Origin: Eubacteriales bacterium
GTDB taxonomy: Bacteria > Bacillota > Clostridia > Lachnospirales > Lachnospiraceae
Direction: 5' to 3'
NCBI GenBank assembly: GCA_030524715.1
Contig: JAUNGB010000003.1
Location: 39,620-103,619 of the forward strand
Length of the DNA stretch: 64,000 nucleotides
Shown: positions 1 through 8,339 of the stretch, in pieces
How positions within the stretch are numbered: position 1 is the stretch's first letter
Layout: the number at the start of each line of letters is the position of its first letter
The notes under the pieces: model-generated
The model's input: the letters and a program-made list of their open reading frames with translations, nothing else
Databases searched by the model: none
What the model was told of the DNA's origin: nothing
Translations under genes and position numbers: made by a program

Positions 1-305
1 CCGCAGGTTTAAAACGCATGGCGGAATTGACCTGATCGGCCATTGGCCGTGCTGCATGGACGGATATCCGGGAGCTGTCTTTCGTGGAGGGCGGCAGCAC
101 CATTACACAGCAGCTTGTCAAAAATCTGCTCTTTACGCAGGATAAGAAGATGGAACGTAAAGCAGCGGAAATCTTCGCTGCGCTGGCGATGGAAAAAGAG
201 TACACGAAAGAAGAAATCTTTGAGTTGTACGCAAATACCGTCTATTTCGGCAGCGGCTATTATGGCGTCTGCCAGGCGTCCTGAGGATATTTGGGGTTTG
301 TTGTT
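1..305 (+). pseudogene. GT51 peptidoglycan glycosyltransferase remnant
   Basis: This is a fragment of a family GT51 transglycosylase, the enzyme that polymerises lipid II outside the membrane. Frame 2 reads RFKTHGGIDLI near bases 5-37. The homology then shifts to frame 3 as AIGRAAWTDI, followed by the family signature EGGSTITQQLVKN and the block EEIFELYANTVYFG. A stop ends frame 3 at 284 (QAS-stop), yet GYLG, the family's next conserved block, follows in the same frame. So there is one frameshift near 35-40 and one nonsense change, and the rest of the domain is gone. The gene start lies left of the window. Whether it was a monofunctional transglycosylase or the front of a class A PBP cannot be told. 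Confidence 0.8.
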
Positions 306-566
306 CCATAAGCGGATACTCCTGGTAAATATGAATACAAAACACATCACCTGTGCATTTTTCCTTTTATATTTTCTGGCTGCATTTTCCGCCGCATTGT
401 TTGTCAGAGGGATGGAAATATCCTGTAAAAACAACAGAAGTTTTCTATTTGTCTGGTATTTTTTTATGTTCTGTGATATGCTGATTTTCAGAAAAAGGAT
501 ATGATTGGAATTGGAATAGTAACAGCCGATAGGAAATGTGTCTGGATGATAAAAAGGACGAAAATT

Positions 567-1061
567 ATGGGCAGGAAAAAGAGCGGAACAACAAAAACAC
601 AAAGAAAGGAAGTCCGGCTGCAGAAGACGAGGCAATGGATATTGACTTACAATGGAACACCGAAGCATATGGCGAAGCACTATAGAAAGAGGTTTCATGT
701 TGATATTATAACGGCGCTTCGCGACTTGCAGGAGATCGGTGTGGAATTTACACAGGAATATTTAGATGCGGTGAAACGGAGTGAGGAAGAACGTATCCGG
801 CAGAAGCGTTTGGCGAAAGAGAAAAAGGCGCAGGAGGAACAGGATCTTTTATATGAAGATTCAGATGATGTGTTTGCTTTTATTGCCGGGTATACAAGCG
901 GAGGCGCTCCGTATGGGATTACATGGGATGAGCTTGGTCTTGAACCGTATGCTTCTTACGAAGAACTCATGGAGGCGTATGATCGGTTAGACAGGCAGAG
1001 AGAAAAAAGGATGTCTGCAGAAGATGAAGAACTTTGGGATGGGGATGACTATTTATACTGA
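567..1061 (+). CDS. Small charged hypothetical protein
   Basis: The protein has 164 residues and no domain I can name with certainty. The N-terminus is very basic (MGRKKSGTTKTQRKEVRLQK), the middle is a charged helix (residues about 75-105), and the C-terminus is acidic, ending EDEELWDGDDYLY. The motif AFIAGYTSGGAPYGITW is well formed and suggests a real folded segment. Similar small proteins recur in clostridial accessory DNA, but I know no function. I chose the internal ATG at 567 because the family-like MGRKKSG start fits and AAGGACG lies just upstream; an in-frame ATG also exists at 501. It is followed by its own intergenic promoter, so it is probably not co-transcribed with the nuclease gene behind it. 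Confidence 0.6.
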   Translation: MGRKKSGTTKTQRKEVRLQKTRQWILTYNGTPKHMAKHYRKRFHVDIITALRDLQEIGVEFTQEYLDAVKRSEEERIRQKRLAKEKKAQEEQDLLYEDSDDVFAFIAGYTSGGAPYGITWDELGLEPYASYEELMEAYDRLDRQREKRMSAEDEELWDGDDYLY

Positions 1062-1084
1062 AAGTAGAAATTGAATGGCATGGC

Positions 1085-1113
1085 TTGTAAACCACAAATT
1101 AGTATGGTATGAT
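1085..1113 (+). promoter_or_regulatory. Promoter of the Rpn-type gene
   Basis: TTGTAA (1085-1090) and TATGAT (1108-1113) are separated by exactly 17 bp, about 60 bp before the chosen TTG start at 1173. Confidence 0.6.
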
Positions 1114-1172
1114 ATAAACAGCAGAAGAATACTCTGCGGATGATACAGCATATCATAAAGGTGGTGAATCCT

Positions 1173-2123
1173 TTGGGAGTAAAAGACACGGTAACAACAA
1201 AATACATGAGGCAGAATGAAATCTTTGCCGATGCCTTTAATTATTTTGTATATGGCGGAGAGCAGGTTATCAATCCGGAAAGCCTGAAGGAACTTGATAC
1301 CCGTGAGATAGATGTTCCTTATGGTGGAGAGAAGGGTGCGAAACAGCCAGTGCAGAAAACCAGGGATGTTATTAAATCGGTCATTGCGATGATGGATAAA
1401 CGTACTGCATATCTGCTTCTGGCAATCGAGAACCAGTCCAATATCCATTATGCGATGCCGGTAAAAAATATGGTTTATGACGCCCTTCAATATGCGAAGC
1501 AGGTAGAAGCGGCGATAGCTTCCCATAAAATGTCCGGTGATTATAAAGGTGTTGACAGCGATGAATACCTGTCCGGGTTTATGAAAGCGGATCATTTGCT
1601 GCCGGTAGTAACATTGGTCATATATTTCGATTCCAAAGAATGGGATGGCCCATTGTCTATTCATGAGATGTTTGCGGGGCAGGATGCAAGGGTACTTGCG
1701 CTGGTTCCTGATTATAAGATTAACTTGCTCTCGCCGGCTTCAATAGAGGATGAAGATTTTGGAAAATTCCAGAGTTCTTTGAAAGAAGTGTTGTCATTTA
1801 TCAAGTACGCAAGAGACAAGGATGAATTAAAAAAGGTATTGGATGCAGACGAATCTTTCCGCCATTTGGGGAGAGAAGAAGTGGATGTATTAAATGCCTG
1901 CGTAGGTGCAAAGATAGCAGTCAAAGAAGGTGAGGAGGCGATTGATGTGTGTTTGGCAATACAACAAATGAATGAGGAAGCGGCTCAGAAGGAAAGAATA
2001 TCTACACTGTTTGCCAGCATTAAGAACCTTATGGAAAAAATGGGTTGGTCTGCGGAGCAGTCTATGGATGTATTAAGCGTTTCCGACAGTGACCGGAAGG
2101 CGCTTTGGCAGTTGCTTAAATAA
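1173..2123 (+). CDS. Rpn family recombination-promoting nuclease / putative transposase
   Basis: This 316-residue protein resembles the Rpn / PD-(D/E)XK transposase-like proteins common in Lachnospiraceae, which open with a VKDTVT...NEIFADAFNY(F/L)-type block and contain AYLLLAIENQSNIHYAMP (residues about 85-105, the nuclease-like core) and VVTLVIYFDSKEWDGP further on. The C-terminal half is helical and acidic. Family members are DNA endonucleases in E. coli (RpnA-D); that this copy cuts DNA is inferred. The likely start is TTG at 1173, since AAAGGTGG lies 9-16 bases upstream; an in-frame ATG at 1140 has no such site. The gene is intact and has its own promoter. Its copies often lie in variable regions, which fits the decayed DNA on both sides. 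Confidence 0.72.
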   Translation: MGVKDTVTTKYMRQNEIFADAFNYFVYGGEQVINPESLKELDTREIDVPYGGEKGAKQPVQKTRDVIKSVIAMMDKRTAYLLLAIENQSNIHYAMPVKNMVYDALQYAKQVEAAIASHKMSGDYKGVDSDEYLSGFMKADHLLPVVTLVIYFDSKEWDGPLSIHEMFAGQDARVLALVPDYKINLLSPASIEDEDFGKFQSSLKEVLSFIKYARDKDELKKVLDADESFRHLGREEVDVLNACVGAKIAVKEGEEAIDVCLAIQQMNEEAAQKERISTLFASIKNLMEKMGWSAEQSMDVLSVSDSDRKALWQLLK

Positions 2124-2144
2124 AATGAAAAGTCGAACAGTATT

Positions 2145-2740
2145 TATAGGCATGGAGGCCGCCTTGAGCTGGAGAACAGGACAGCAGGCGGGGCGGCAGT
2201 GACAACTATATTTCGCCGGATCGTGTAAGCGATCCGGCAATTTTTTTCGTTTCTTTTTTGTATTGTCTTTTTGTTGTGATTTGAGATCTACAATAAATAC
2301 AATATGGGCTTTTTGCGGCTGTCATGCTTGCGGCCCTGTTCTGGCAGGATACCAGAAAAAACACGTATGAGCTATTGCATACAAAGCCGATTTGGGCAGG
2401 GATCGGCTGTTGCCTGATCCTGTGGATCACAACAAATTCAACGGTCGGGGAACGGCTGCTCTGGATGGGATGTTATACAGTGATGAGAAAGGGAGCGTTT
2501 CTTTATGCTGGCTCCCTGCAGGAATTGCTCAATGAAGCAAAGGGGCATATCTGGATCTGCAGAGTTACGGATGAAAAACAGGCCAGGGAGCTGGAGAAAA
2601 GATATCATGTTTCCTCCAGACAATACATAGATGGAGAATTGCAGCTCCGGCTGATAAATACGAGAAAACCAGATATTGATTGTACTCCGGTATCCGCAAC
2701 GCTGGAAGATGCCTACATCTATATAAATGGTAGATCGGTT
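2145..2740 (+). pseudogene. Collapsed mosaic copy of the HK/ABC locus at 5.4-8.2 kb
   Basis: This stretch is built, in order, from five pieces of the downstream locus. Bases about 2151-2302 match the histidine kinase tail, its terminator and the following leader (about 5449-5600). Bases 2304-2393 match permease 1 (about 6129-6218). Bases 2394-2459 match permease 2 (about 7147-7212). Bases 2460-2486 match the ATPase near 7543-7568, and 2488-2740 match the ATPase C-terminus (about 7984-8235). Everything between the pieces is deleted. An open frame of 168 codons (2324-2830) runs across the joints and reads permease, permease, ATPase tail, but it has no complete domain. It is best seen as a tandem duplicate destroyed by nested deletions, not as a working gene. 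Confidence 0.85.
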
Positions 2741-2741
2741 T

Positions 2742-3008
2742 GGTGTGCGGTTACCGGATACGACGCCAAAATAATCTGCTTCTGTAACATGAGCCGCATC
2801 AGCAATACTTACGGTAAAGGCGCCTCTTGACTTAATATTTTGTACTGTTTTATGTATTTCTGTGAGGTTCAATGCAAGAGTGTCTCGCTCCTGCATGGTG
2901 CCCCACGCGGCATTCATTACATTTACGCTGCCATCTTCATTGTAGGTGGCTATCATTAAAACTGGCATTGGGAAAATACCTTCTGTAATATTAAGCTGTT
3001 TTCTCGTA
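2742..3008 (-). pseudogene. Truncated flavin reductase family gene
   Basis: Reading leftward from about 3008, the sequence encodes KQLNITEGIFPMPVLMIATY, then NMNAAWG-like VNVMNAAWGTMQERD and HKTVQNIKSRGAFTVSIADA, ending VVSGNRTPN. This is the N-terminal third of the FMN-binding split-barrel (flavin reductase-like) family. It is cut at about 2741 where it meets the ABC fossil read from the other strand, so the rest of the barrel is missing. The expected start position after an AGAGGT site holds ACG (T-R-K-Q) rather than ATG, so initiation may also be lost; the first ATG in frame is at 2968. It is divergent to an HxlR regulator, the usual partner arrangement for this family. Confidence 0.7.
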
Positions 3009-3089
3009 TTGTCTACCTCTTTCTACAATTTTGAATTGACACCTGTGGTGCTATTTTTTATAATTATAACAGGCGGCAATAAAAAATCA

Positions 3090-3122
3090 AGTACTGGCAT
3101 TTAAGTAAGGTACTATCTTAAA
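3090..3122 (+). promoter_or_regulatory. Candidate HxlR operator
   Basis: Two nested inverted repeats lie in the divergent region: AGTAC (3090-3094) with GTACT (3110-3114), and TTTAAG (3100-3105) with CTTAAA (3117-3122). The TACT...AGTA character resembles YodB/HypR-type HxlR operators. It ends 14 bases before the HxlR start, as expected for autorepression. Confidence 0.4.
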
Positions 3123-3135
3123 GGAAAGTATAAGG

Positions 3136-3468
3136 ATGATAAGGGATTATATCGAAAAGGCAAATTTTGAAGAAACAGGATTTAGCTATACATGGTCACT
3201 GATTTCTGGTAAACATAAGATAGTGATTTTATATTGTCTGATGGAGTTTGAAGTGGTGCGGTTGAATGAATTGAAGAGGTATTTGAAGACCATGTCAGAT
3301 AAGACATTGAGCAGTAATTTAAAAGAACTGGAAAAGGATCAGCTTATTATTCGGAAGGAATATCCTCAGATTCCTCCAAAGGTTGAATATATGCTGAATG
3401 AGAGGGGAAGATCGTTAATGAAAATTCTTGACCAGCTTTGTATCTGGGGAGAAGAAAATAGAATCTGA
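3136..3468 (+). CDS. HxlR family winged-helix transcriptional regulator
   Basis: The 110-residue protein is the normal HxlR/MarR-like size. The family pattern is clear: SYTWSLISGKHKIVILYCL (helix 1), RLNELKRYLKTMSDKTLSSNLKELEKDQLI (recognition helix), and the wing REYPQIPPKVEYMLNERGRSLMKIL. Such regulators sense electrophiles or redox state and usually control a divergent reductase; here that partner is the broken flavin reductase gene to the left, so the regulator may be an orphan. No Cys is found near the N-terminus; the only cysteines (C36 and the one in DQLCIWG) are not at the YodB-type sensing position. ATG is preceded by AAAGGAAAG. Confidence 0.85.
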   Translation: MIRDYIEKANFEETGFSYTWSLISGKHKIVILYCLMEFEVVRLNELKRYLKTMSDKTLSSNLKELEKDQLIIRKEYPQIPPKVEYMLNERGRSLMKILDQLCIWGEENRI

Positions 3469-3672
3469 TATAGAATGTGGGCATCTGTCATATGGCAGGT
3501 GCTTTTTATAGGAAGGGAATTTAATACGTTCTCCATTTACCAGGTGTTACCGAAGCTGATCGCACTATGGGGCATTGGGAGTGATTCTGGGGTAAAAAGG
3601 GTGGTTTGCAGGCGGCATTGTCATTGTTTATTTATTGATAATTTTATGCTAAACTACCCTTGAGGTGAGAAA

Positions 3673-4347
3673 ATGCAGTACAAAATCTTAATTGTGGACG
3701 ATGACAGGGAAATGCTCAAAATGCTCAGGAGCTTTTTGGAGATAAAAAAATATTGCGTATTTACGGCAGAAGATGGGATAGAGGCAATAAAGATGTTGGC
3801 AGTAGAGCCGGATATCATATTATTGGATGTAAATATGCCGCAGCTTGATGGAATAGAGGTCTGCCGCAGGATCAGGGACAAAGTATCCTGCCCTATCTTG
3901 TTTCTGACAGCGAGGGTGGAGGAACAGGACAGAGTGAATGGGCTGCTGTCCGGCGGAGATGATTATATTTTAAAACCATTCAGTCTGAAAGAGCTGGATG
4001 CAAGGATTACTGCGCATTTAAAACGTGAAGAACGTCATAAAACAAAATCAGAGTATCGCTTTCAGGGAGAACTCCTGATTGATTATACGGCAAAAACGGT
4101 GCAGATCAATGGAAATGATCTGGAATTGACGAAACTGGAGTATGGGATTATTGAATTTTTATCTATGAATCCGGGACTTATTTTTGATAAAGAAAGAATC
4201 TATGAAAAAGTCTGCGGATATAATGGAGAGGGCGACAGCCGGGTGGTTACGGAACTGATACGAAGAATCCGGAAGAAAATGAGCCTGCAGACGGAGAAAG
4301 AATATATCGAGACGGTATGGGGGATGGGATATCGATGGATAAAATAA
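3673..4347 (+). CDS. OmpR-family response regulator
   Basis: This is a 224-residue two-domain regulator. The receiver has the acidic pair DDD at residues 9-11, the phosphorylation site in IILLDVNMP (about residue 53) and the conserved Lys in YILKPFS. The C-terminal winged helix (about 125-224) ends VWGMGYRWIK, as usual. It overlaps the histidine kinase start by 13 bases, so the two are translated together. Next come an ABC transporter operon behind a terminator and a fossil duplicate of that operon upstream, which suggests the pair controls the transporter, probably in response to a membrane-active antimicrobial. The start at 3673 has GAGGTGAG upstream. Confidence 0.9.
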   Translation: MQYKILIVDDDREMLKMLRSFLEIKKYCVFTAEDGIEAIKMLAVEPDIILLDVNMPQLDGIEVCRRIRDKVSCPILFLTARVEEQDRVNGLLSGGDDYILKPFSLKELDARITAHLKREERHKTKSEYRFQGELLIDYTAKTVQINGNDLELTKLEYGIIEFLSMNPGLIFDKERIYEKVCGYNGEGDSRVVTELIRRIRKKMSLQTEKEYIETVWGMGYRWIK

Positions 4348-5525
4348 AGAATCTTTCCGTCAGAAAAACGATACTCCTGTATTTGGCGGTTGGTTTTATC
4401 TGCAGCTTTCTTTTATCGGCTGTGATCGTAAAGATTGCCACTTACACACAGGAACAGATCTGGTGGAACTATGTGGACCAGGATAAATATTTTGAAGCAG
4501 TAAACGGAGAAAAAGGGGGAAAACCTTATTATAGAACAGAGATTCCCAGGCCAGCTTCGTCAGATATGAGCAGCACGGATCGTCATATCTCTGAGTTTTG
4601 TGATTTTTTACAGACATATATCGCTTTGATCTTATCTGCAACAGCATCCTGTGCATCTGTTTTCCTTTTTTATAAACATAAACTGAAACAGCCCATTGAG
4701 GAATTGGAACAGGCATCCAGACGGATTGCCAGAAACGATCTGGATTTCCATATCACTTATGAAAACCAGGATGAAATGGGACGTCTGTGCGGGGAGTTTG
4801 AGCGGATGCGGGAACAGCTTGCACAGAATAATAAAGAATTGTGGCGGATGGTTGAGGAAGAGAGAACTCTCCGGGCAGCGATCGCACACGATATCCGCTC
4901 GCCTTTATCCGTCCTGAAAGGCTATCAGGAGATGCTGATGGATTATCTTCCGGATGGAACCGTTGATATAAAGACCGCAATGGAAATGCTGTCGGAAAGT
5001 TGGAAACAAATCGAGCGCATGGATCATTTTGTGGAGACCATGCGGAAGATGAGCAGTCTGGAGCAACGGACGTTATTAAGCCGCCCGATTACAGCAGAAG
5101 AAATAAAAGCAGATATTAGGGCAGAGCTTATAGTACTTGAAACAGATGAGAAAAAAAAGGTCGTCTTGAAGGTGCAGGAGACAACAGATCGTTTTCAGGG
5201 GGATAAGGAAGTGATCCTTGAAGTGACAGAAAATCTTCTGTCCAATGCGCTGCGGTATGCGAAAAAGCAGATAACAATAAATGTCAGCGTAACGCAACAA
5301 GAACTGAAGATATGCGTGGAAGACGATGGAAGTGGTTTTGACAGCGACATGGAAACAGTCACACAGGCATTTTACCAGCAGAATGTAAAAGACAGCCTGA
5401 ATCATGCAGGAATGGGAATGTATATCAGCAGGCTGTATTGTGAGAAGCATGGAGGTCGCCTTGTATTGGAGAACAGGACAGCAGGCGGGGCGGAAGTGAC
5501 AGCTATATTTCGCCGGATCGTGTAA
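4335..5525 (+). CDS. Sensor histidine kinase with HAMP domain
   Basis: The protein has 396 residues. A first membrane segment (about 13-33) and a second (about 97-117) enclose an extracellular loop of about 60 residues. A HAMP domain follows (PIEELEQASRRIARNDLDFH), then the dimerisation helix with the phospho-acceptor in AAIAHDIRSPLS, and the ATPase domain with N-box NLLSNALRYA, G1 box DDGSGFD and GMGMYISRLY. I chose ATG 4335 because it directly overlaps the regulator's last codons; an in-frame ATG at 4317 also exists. Its stop codon sits inside the loop of the terminator hairpin. It most likely phosphorylates the regulator just upstream and governs the ABC genes behind it. Confidence 0.9.
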   Translation: MDKIKNLSVRKTILLYLAVGFICSFLLSAVIVKIATYTQEQIWWNYVDQDKYFEAVNGEKGGKPYYRTEIPRPASSDMSSTDRHISEFCDFLQTYIALILSATASCASVFLFYKHKLKQPIEELEQASRRIARNDLDFHITYENQDEMGRLCGEFERMREQLAQNNKELWRMVEEERTLRAAIAHDIRSPLSVLKGYQEMLMDYLPDGTVDIKTAMEMLSESWKQIERMDHFVETMRKMSSLEQRTLLSRPITAEEIKADIRAELIVLETDEKKKVVLKVQETTDRFQGDKEVILEVTENLLSNALRYAKKQITINVSVTQQELKICVEDDGSGFDSDMETVTQAFYQQNVKDSLNHAGMGMYISRLYCEKHGGRLVLENRTAGGAEVTAIFRRIV

Positions 5526-5544
5526 ACGATCCGGTAATTTTTTT
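5513..5544 (+). terminator. Intrinsic terminator after the kinase
   Basis: CCGGATCG (5513-5520) pairs with CGATCCGG (5527-5534) and is followed by a T-run. The kinase stop codon lies in the loop. The same hairpin is preserved in the fossil copy near 2215-2246. Confidence 0.85.
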
Positions 5545-5622
5545 CCATTTCTTTTTTGTATTGTCTTTTTGTTGTGATTTGAGATCTACAATAAATACAT
5601 CAAGAAGAAAGAGGTGATGTCC

Positions 5623-6687
5623 ATGAGTGTCATTATGAAAAGAGAAATCAAAAACTTTCTGAAAAGACCATTGTTTTGGATCGGTGTATTGATTGTAGTT
5701 TTAGGGGTGTTCCAGGATGTCCGGCCTTATCTGGGAATCTCTTATGTATCCTCTGATAAAGACCTGTCCTTCCATACGCCGTCATCAATCGCTGACGCCG
5801 ATATTACAGACGGATACGTTCCCACAAAGGAAGAAGACAGACGGAAAATGTGGGAGGAAGAAATACAGGAGAATCTTGTATCCGATTTTGAAATGGGACA
5901 GGAAGAAGCAGAAGCCGTGATAGAGGAAATGAAAGGAATGGATATTCAGGAAGCGTGTGAGTATCTGGAAACAAAGTATCACTATTACAACGCACTTTAT
6001 GCCTACGAAGATACGGAACTGCATCAGGGAACAGCGGAAGAAATCAATTTTTACATTAAGAGTAAATTGAAATCTCATCGCTTTTCGTACTATTTTTCCA
6101 GAAAATTCGCGGATTTTTCCGGGCTTTACATGGGCTTTTTTGCATCGGTCATGCTTGCAGCCCTGTTCTGGCAGGATACCAGAAAAAACACGTATGAGCT
6201 ATTACATACAAAGCCAATTCGTGCGGGACAGTATGTGCTTGGAAAAGCAGCCGGAGGCTTTTTTGTCTGCCTGATCGTACTGGCAATTTTAAATCTTGTG
6301 TTCTGGGCGGCCTGCCGTATCTTTACAAAAAGCAGCGGTTTTGAGGTGAATCTGATGGATTTCCTTGCGGCAACAAGTCTTTACATTTTGCCGAATATGC
6401 TGATGATCGTATGTGTATATAGTTTGATTTCCCTGTTGTTTAAAAATCCTTTGCCCGCAGTACCGTTCCTGATCTTATATATGCTATATTCCAATACAGG
6501 AAGCAGAAATGAGGAAGGGGTATTTGGTTATTATGGAAGGCCGCTGGCTATCATGGTGCGGTTCCCCGGCCGTTTCTTTGACACGGTTTCCCCGCCGATG
6601 GCGTTGATGAACCAAGGCTTTCTCATACTGGCGTCTGCCTCGATCCTTCTGATCTGTACGTTGTTGTGGAAAAGGAGGCGGATGTGA
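5623..6687 (+). CDS. ABC transporter permease, large subunit
   Basis: The 354-residue protein starts with a cytoplasmic basic stretch and a membrane segment (FWIGVLIVVLGVF), then about 130 hydrophilic extracytoplasmic residues, then a block of five to six membrane segments. The large first loop between the first two segments is typical of ABC-2-type permeases used for peptide or lipid export or self-protection. ATG 5623 is preferred because AGAGGTG lies 6 bases upstream; in-frame GTG 5614 and ATG 5617 overlap that site. It shares TGATG coupling with the next permease. Part of it (AALFWQDTRKNTYELLHTKP) is duplicated in the fossil at 2.3 kb. The substrate is unknown; the two-component context suggests envelope stress. 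Confidence 0.75.
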   Translation: MSVIMKREIKNFLKRPLFWIGVLIVVLGVFQDVRPYLGISYVSSDKDLSFHTPSSIADADITDGYVPTKEEDRRKMWEEEIQENLVSDFEMGQEEAEAVIEEMKGMDIQEACEYLETKYHYYNALYAYEDTELHQGTAEEINFYIKSKLKSHRFSYYFSRKFADFSGLYMGFFASVMLAALFWQDTRKNTYELLHTKPIRAGQYVLGKAAGGFFVCLIVLAILNLVFWAACRIFTKSSGFEVNLMDFLAATSLYILPNMLMIVCVYSLISLLFKNPLPAVPFLILYMLYSNTGSRNEEGVFGYYGRPLAIMVRFPGRFFDTVSPPMALMNQGFLILASASILLICTLLWKRRRM

Positions 6688-7358
6688 TGGGAAAAGAAAT
6701 AAAAATCTGTTTGCCTTTCTATAAAATGGCATATTCTGTTTTTTTCGTTGTCATCTTGTGCATCCTTCGGGGCGTGATTTATACGAATGAAGTGGGAGTT
6801 GCGCTGGAAGCGCCTCTGGCATTGCTTGCGGCAGCGTTCTGTGCAGATACTTATGTACAGGAAGTGTCCAGCAAAAGATCAGAGATTGAGCGCCTGTATC
6901 CCATAAAGAACAGAACACGCTCCATATTGAAAAGGATGATAGTGCAGGAAGGGTATCTGTTCCTTCTTGCGGCGGCAGGTTATGTGATCGATTGCGTCAT
7001 TCAAAGACCGCTTCCGCTTTATGGGATGCAGATCGTAATAAAAGACGAGATAAAAATGTTTTTCGTGTATCTGGCGGCCATTGCCGTTACGCTTATCTTC
7101 TGGGGGATTTTATCCCATACCCTGTCCTGCCTGTTCCGCAATATGTGGGCGGGGATCGGCTGTTGCCTGCTTCTGTGGATCACAACAAATTCAACGGTCG
7201 GGGACCGGCTGCTGGGAAAATGGAATGTATTCTCTTATACCTTCAGGAATATAGAAAATAATGAGGATCTGAGTTGGATATGCGGAAAAACGGTCTGTGT
7301 GCTTTTGATATTAATCATGGGCGCCGTGCTGCCTGAAATAATAAAGAAAAGAGGATAA
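6687..7358 (+). CDS. ABC transporter permease, small subunit
   Basis: The protein has 223 residues with five or six predicted membrane segments (for example AYSVFFVVILCILRGVIY near residue 15 and VYLAAIAVTLIFWGIL near 125). It resembles the second permease of three-gene exporter operons but matches no named family to my eye. The start ATG shares its A with the upstream TGA stop, and AGGAGG lies 10 bases before it. The ATPase gene begins 4 bases after its stop, so the three genes form one translationally coupled unit. Confidence 0.7.
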   Translation: MGKEIKICLPFYKMAYSVFFVVILCILRGVIYTNEVGVALEAPLALLAAAFCADTYVQEVSSKRSEIERLYPIKNRTRSILKRMIVQEGYLFLLAAAGYVIDCVIQRPLPLYGMQIVIKDEIKMFFVYLAAIAVTLIFWGILSHTLSCLFRNMWAGIGCCLLLWITTNSTVGDRLLGKWNVFSYTFRNIENNEDLSWICGKTVCVLLILIMGAVLPEIIKKRG

Positions 7359-7362
7359 AGAT

Positions 7363-8265
7363 ATGAGTATTAAGATAAATGACCTGACAGTAACTTTTAA
7401 AAACGGAGTGACGGCAATCGATCATGCTGATCTGGAAATTCCGAAAGGATTGTTCGGATTATTGGGAGAAAACGGTGCCGGAAAAACGACGTTGATGCGT
7501 GTACTGACAACCGTCTTAAAGCCTACAGGCGGAACGGTTGCTTTGGATGGGATGTTATACAGTAATGAGAATTATGAGAAGATTCAGAGAAAGATCGGAT
7601 ATCTTCCCCAGGAGATTGAACTTTATCCGAATCTGACCGTGCAGGAATGTCTGGAATATATGGGAGATCTGGCTGGCGTACCGAAAAAAACGTGTAAGGA
7701 GCGTATCCGGTATTATCTGGAAAAGACCAATCTGACAGAGCATCGCGGAAAAAAAATGCGCCAGCTTTCCGGCGGAATGAAACGGAGGGTCGGGCTGATA
7801 CAGGCCCTTCTGAACGAACCTGAATTTTTAATTATTGACGAACCGACCACCGGCTTAGACCCGGAGGAACGTGTCCGCATCCGTAATCTGTTGGTAGATT
7901 TTTCGGAAGACCGCACGATTCTTTTTTCTACCCATGTTGTGGAAGATCTGGCAGCAACCTGCAATCAGCTTGCAGTGATGAAAAAAGGAGTATTTCTTTA
8001 TGCGGGCTCCATGCGGGAATTGATCAATGAAGCAAAGGGGCATATCTGGATCTGCAGGGTCAAGGATGAAAAACAGGTCAGGGATCTGGAGAAGAGATAT
8101 CATGTTTCCTCCAGGCAATATATAGATGGAGAATTGCAGATCCGGCTGATAAATACGGGCAAACCTGATATTGATTGTACTCCGGTATCCGCAACGCTGG
8201 AAGATGCCTACATCTATATAAATGGTAGATCGGCATCTGATTGTTGCAAAATTTGCCGCTATTGA
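7363..8265 (+). CDS. ABC transporter ATP-binding protein
   Basis: The 300-residue ATPase energises the two permeases before it. It has Walker A GENGAGKTT (about residues 35-43), a Q-loop in GYLPQE, the signature LSGGMKRRVGL (about 133-143), Walker B EFLIIDEPTTGLDPEE (about 153-168) and the switch histidine in FSTHVVEDL. A regulatory tail of about 80 residues follows. The tail is the part best preserved in the fossil copy at 2.5-2.7 kb. The last residues (ASDCCKICRY) look unlike a normal end and lie where the downstream promoter starts, so the 3' end may have been altered by rearrangement. The stop codon lies inside the -35 box of the AraC promoter. Confidence 0.88.
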   Translation: MSIKINDLTVTFKNGVTAIDHADLEIPKGLFGLLGENGAGKTTLMRVLTTVLKPTGGTVALDGMLYSNENYEKIQRKIGYLPQEIELYPNLTVQECLEYMGDLAGVPKKTCKERIRYYLEKTNLTEHRGKKMRQLSGGMKRRVGLIQALLNEPEFLIIDEPTTGLDPEERVRIRNLLVDFSEDRTILFSTHVVEDLAATCNQLAVMKKGVFLYAGSMRELINEAKGHIWICRVKDEKQVRDLEKRYHVSSRQYIDGELQIRLINTGKPDIDCTPVSATLEDAYIYINGRSASDCCKICRY

Positions 8266-8316
8266 CGGAGGGCGTCGATAGCGGGTATAATACATAACAG
8301 TTAGCTTTAACTAATT
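8262..8316 (+). promoter_or_regulatory. Promoter with GTTAG/CTAA box upstream of AraC gene
   Basis: TTGACG (8262-8267), 18 bp, TATAAT (8286-8291), then after 8 bases the palindrome GTTAGCTTTAACTAAT (8300-8315). This is the first of five promoters in the window with this layout. CCGCTAT and ATAGCGG also form an inverted repeat around the -35 spacer. Confidence 0.7.
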
Positions 8317-8339
8317 AAAGAATTGGAGGTGTGATTAAG

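Noticed and set aside
43-504. Open frame covering the GT51 remnant in another frame
   Set aside because: The transglycosylase homology lies in frames 2 and 3, so this frame is a shadow.
3475-3663. Small open frame between HxlR and response regulator genes
   Set aside because: The translation is unlike a protein and has no ribosome site. In another frame the end reads FAGGIVIVYLLIILC, perhaps the tail of a lost membrane protein, but this is too short to support.
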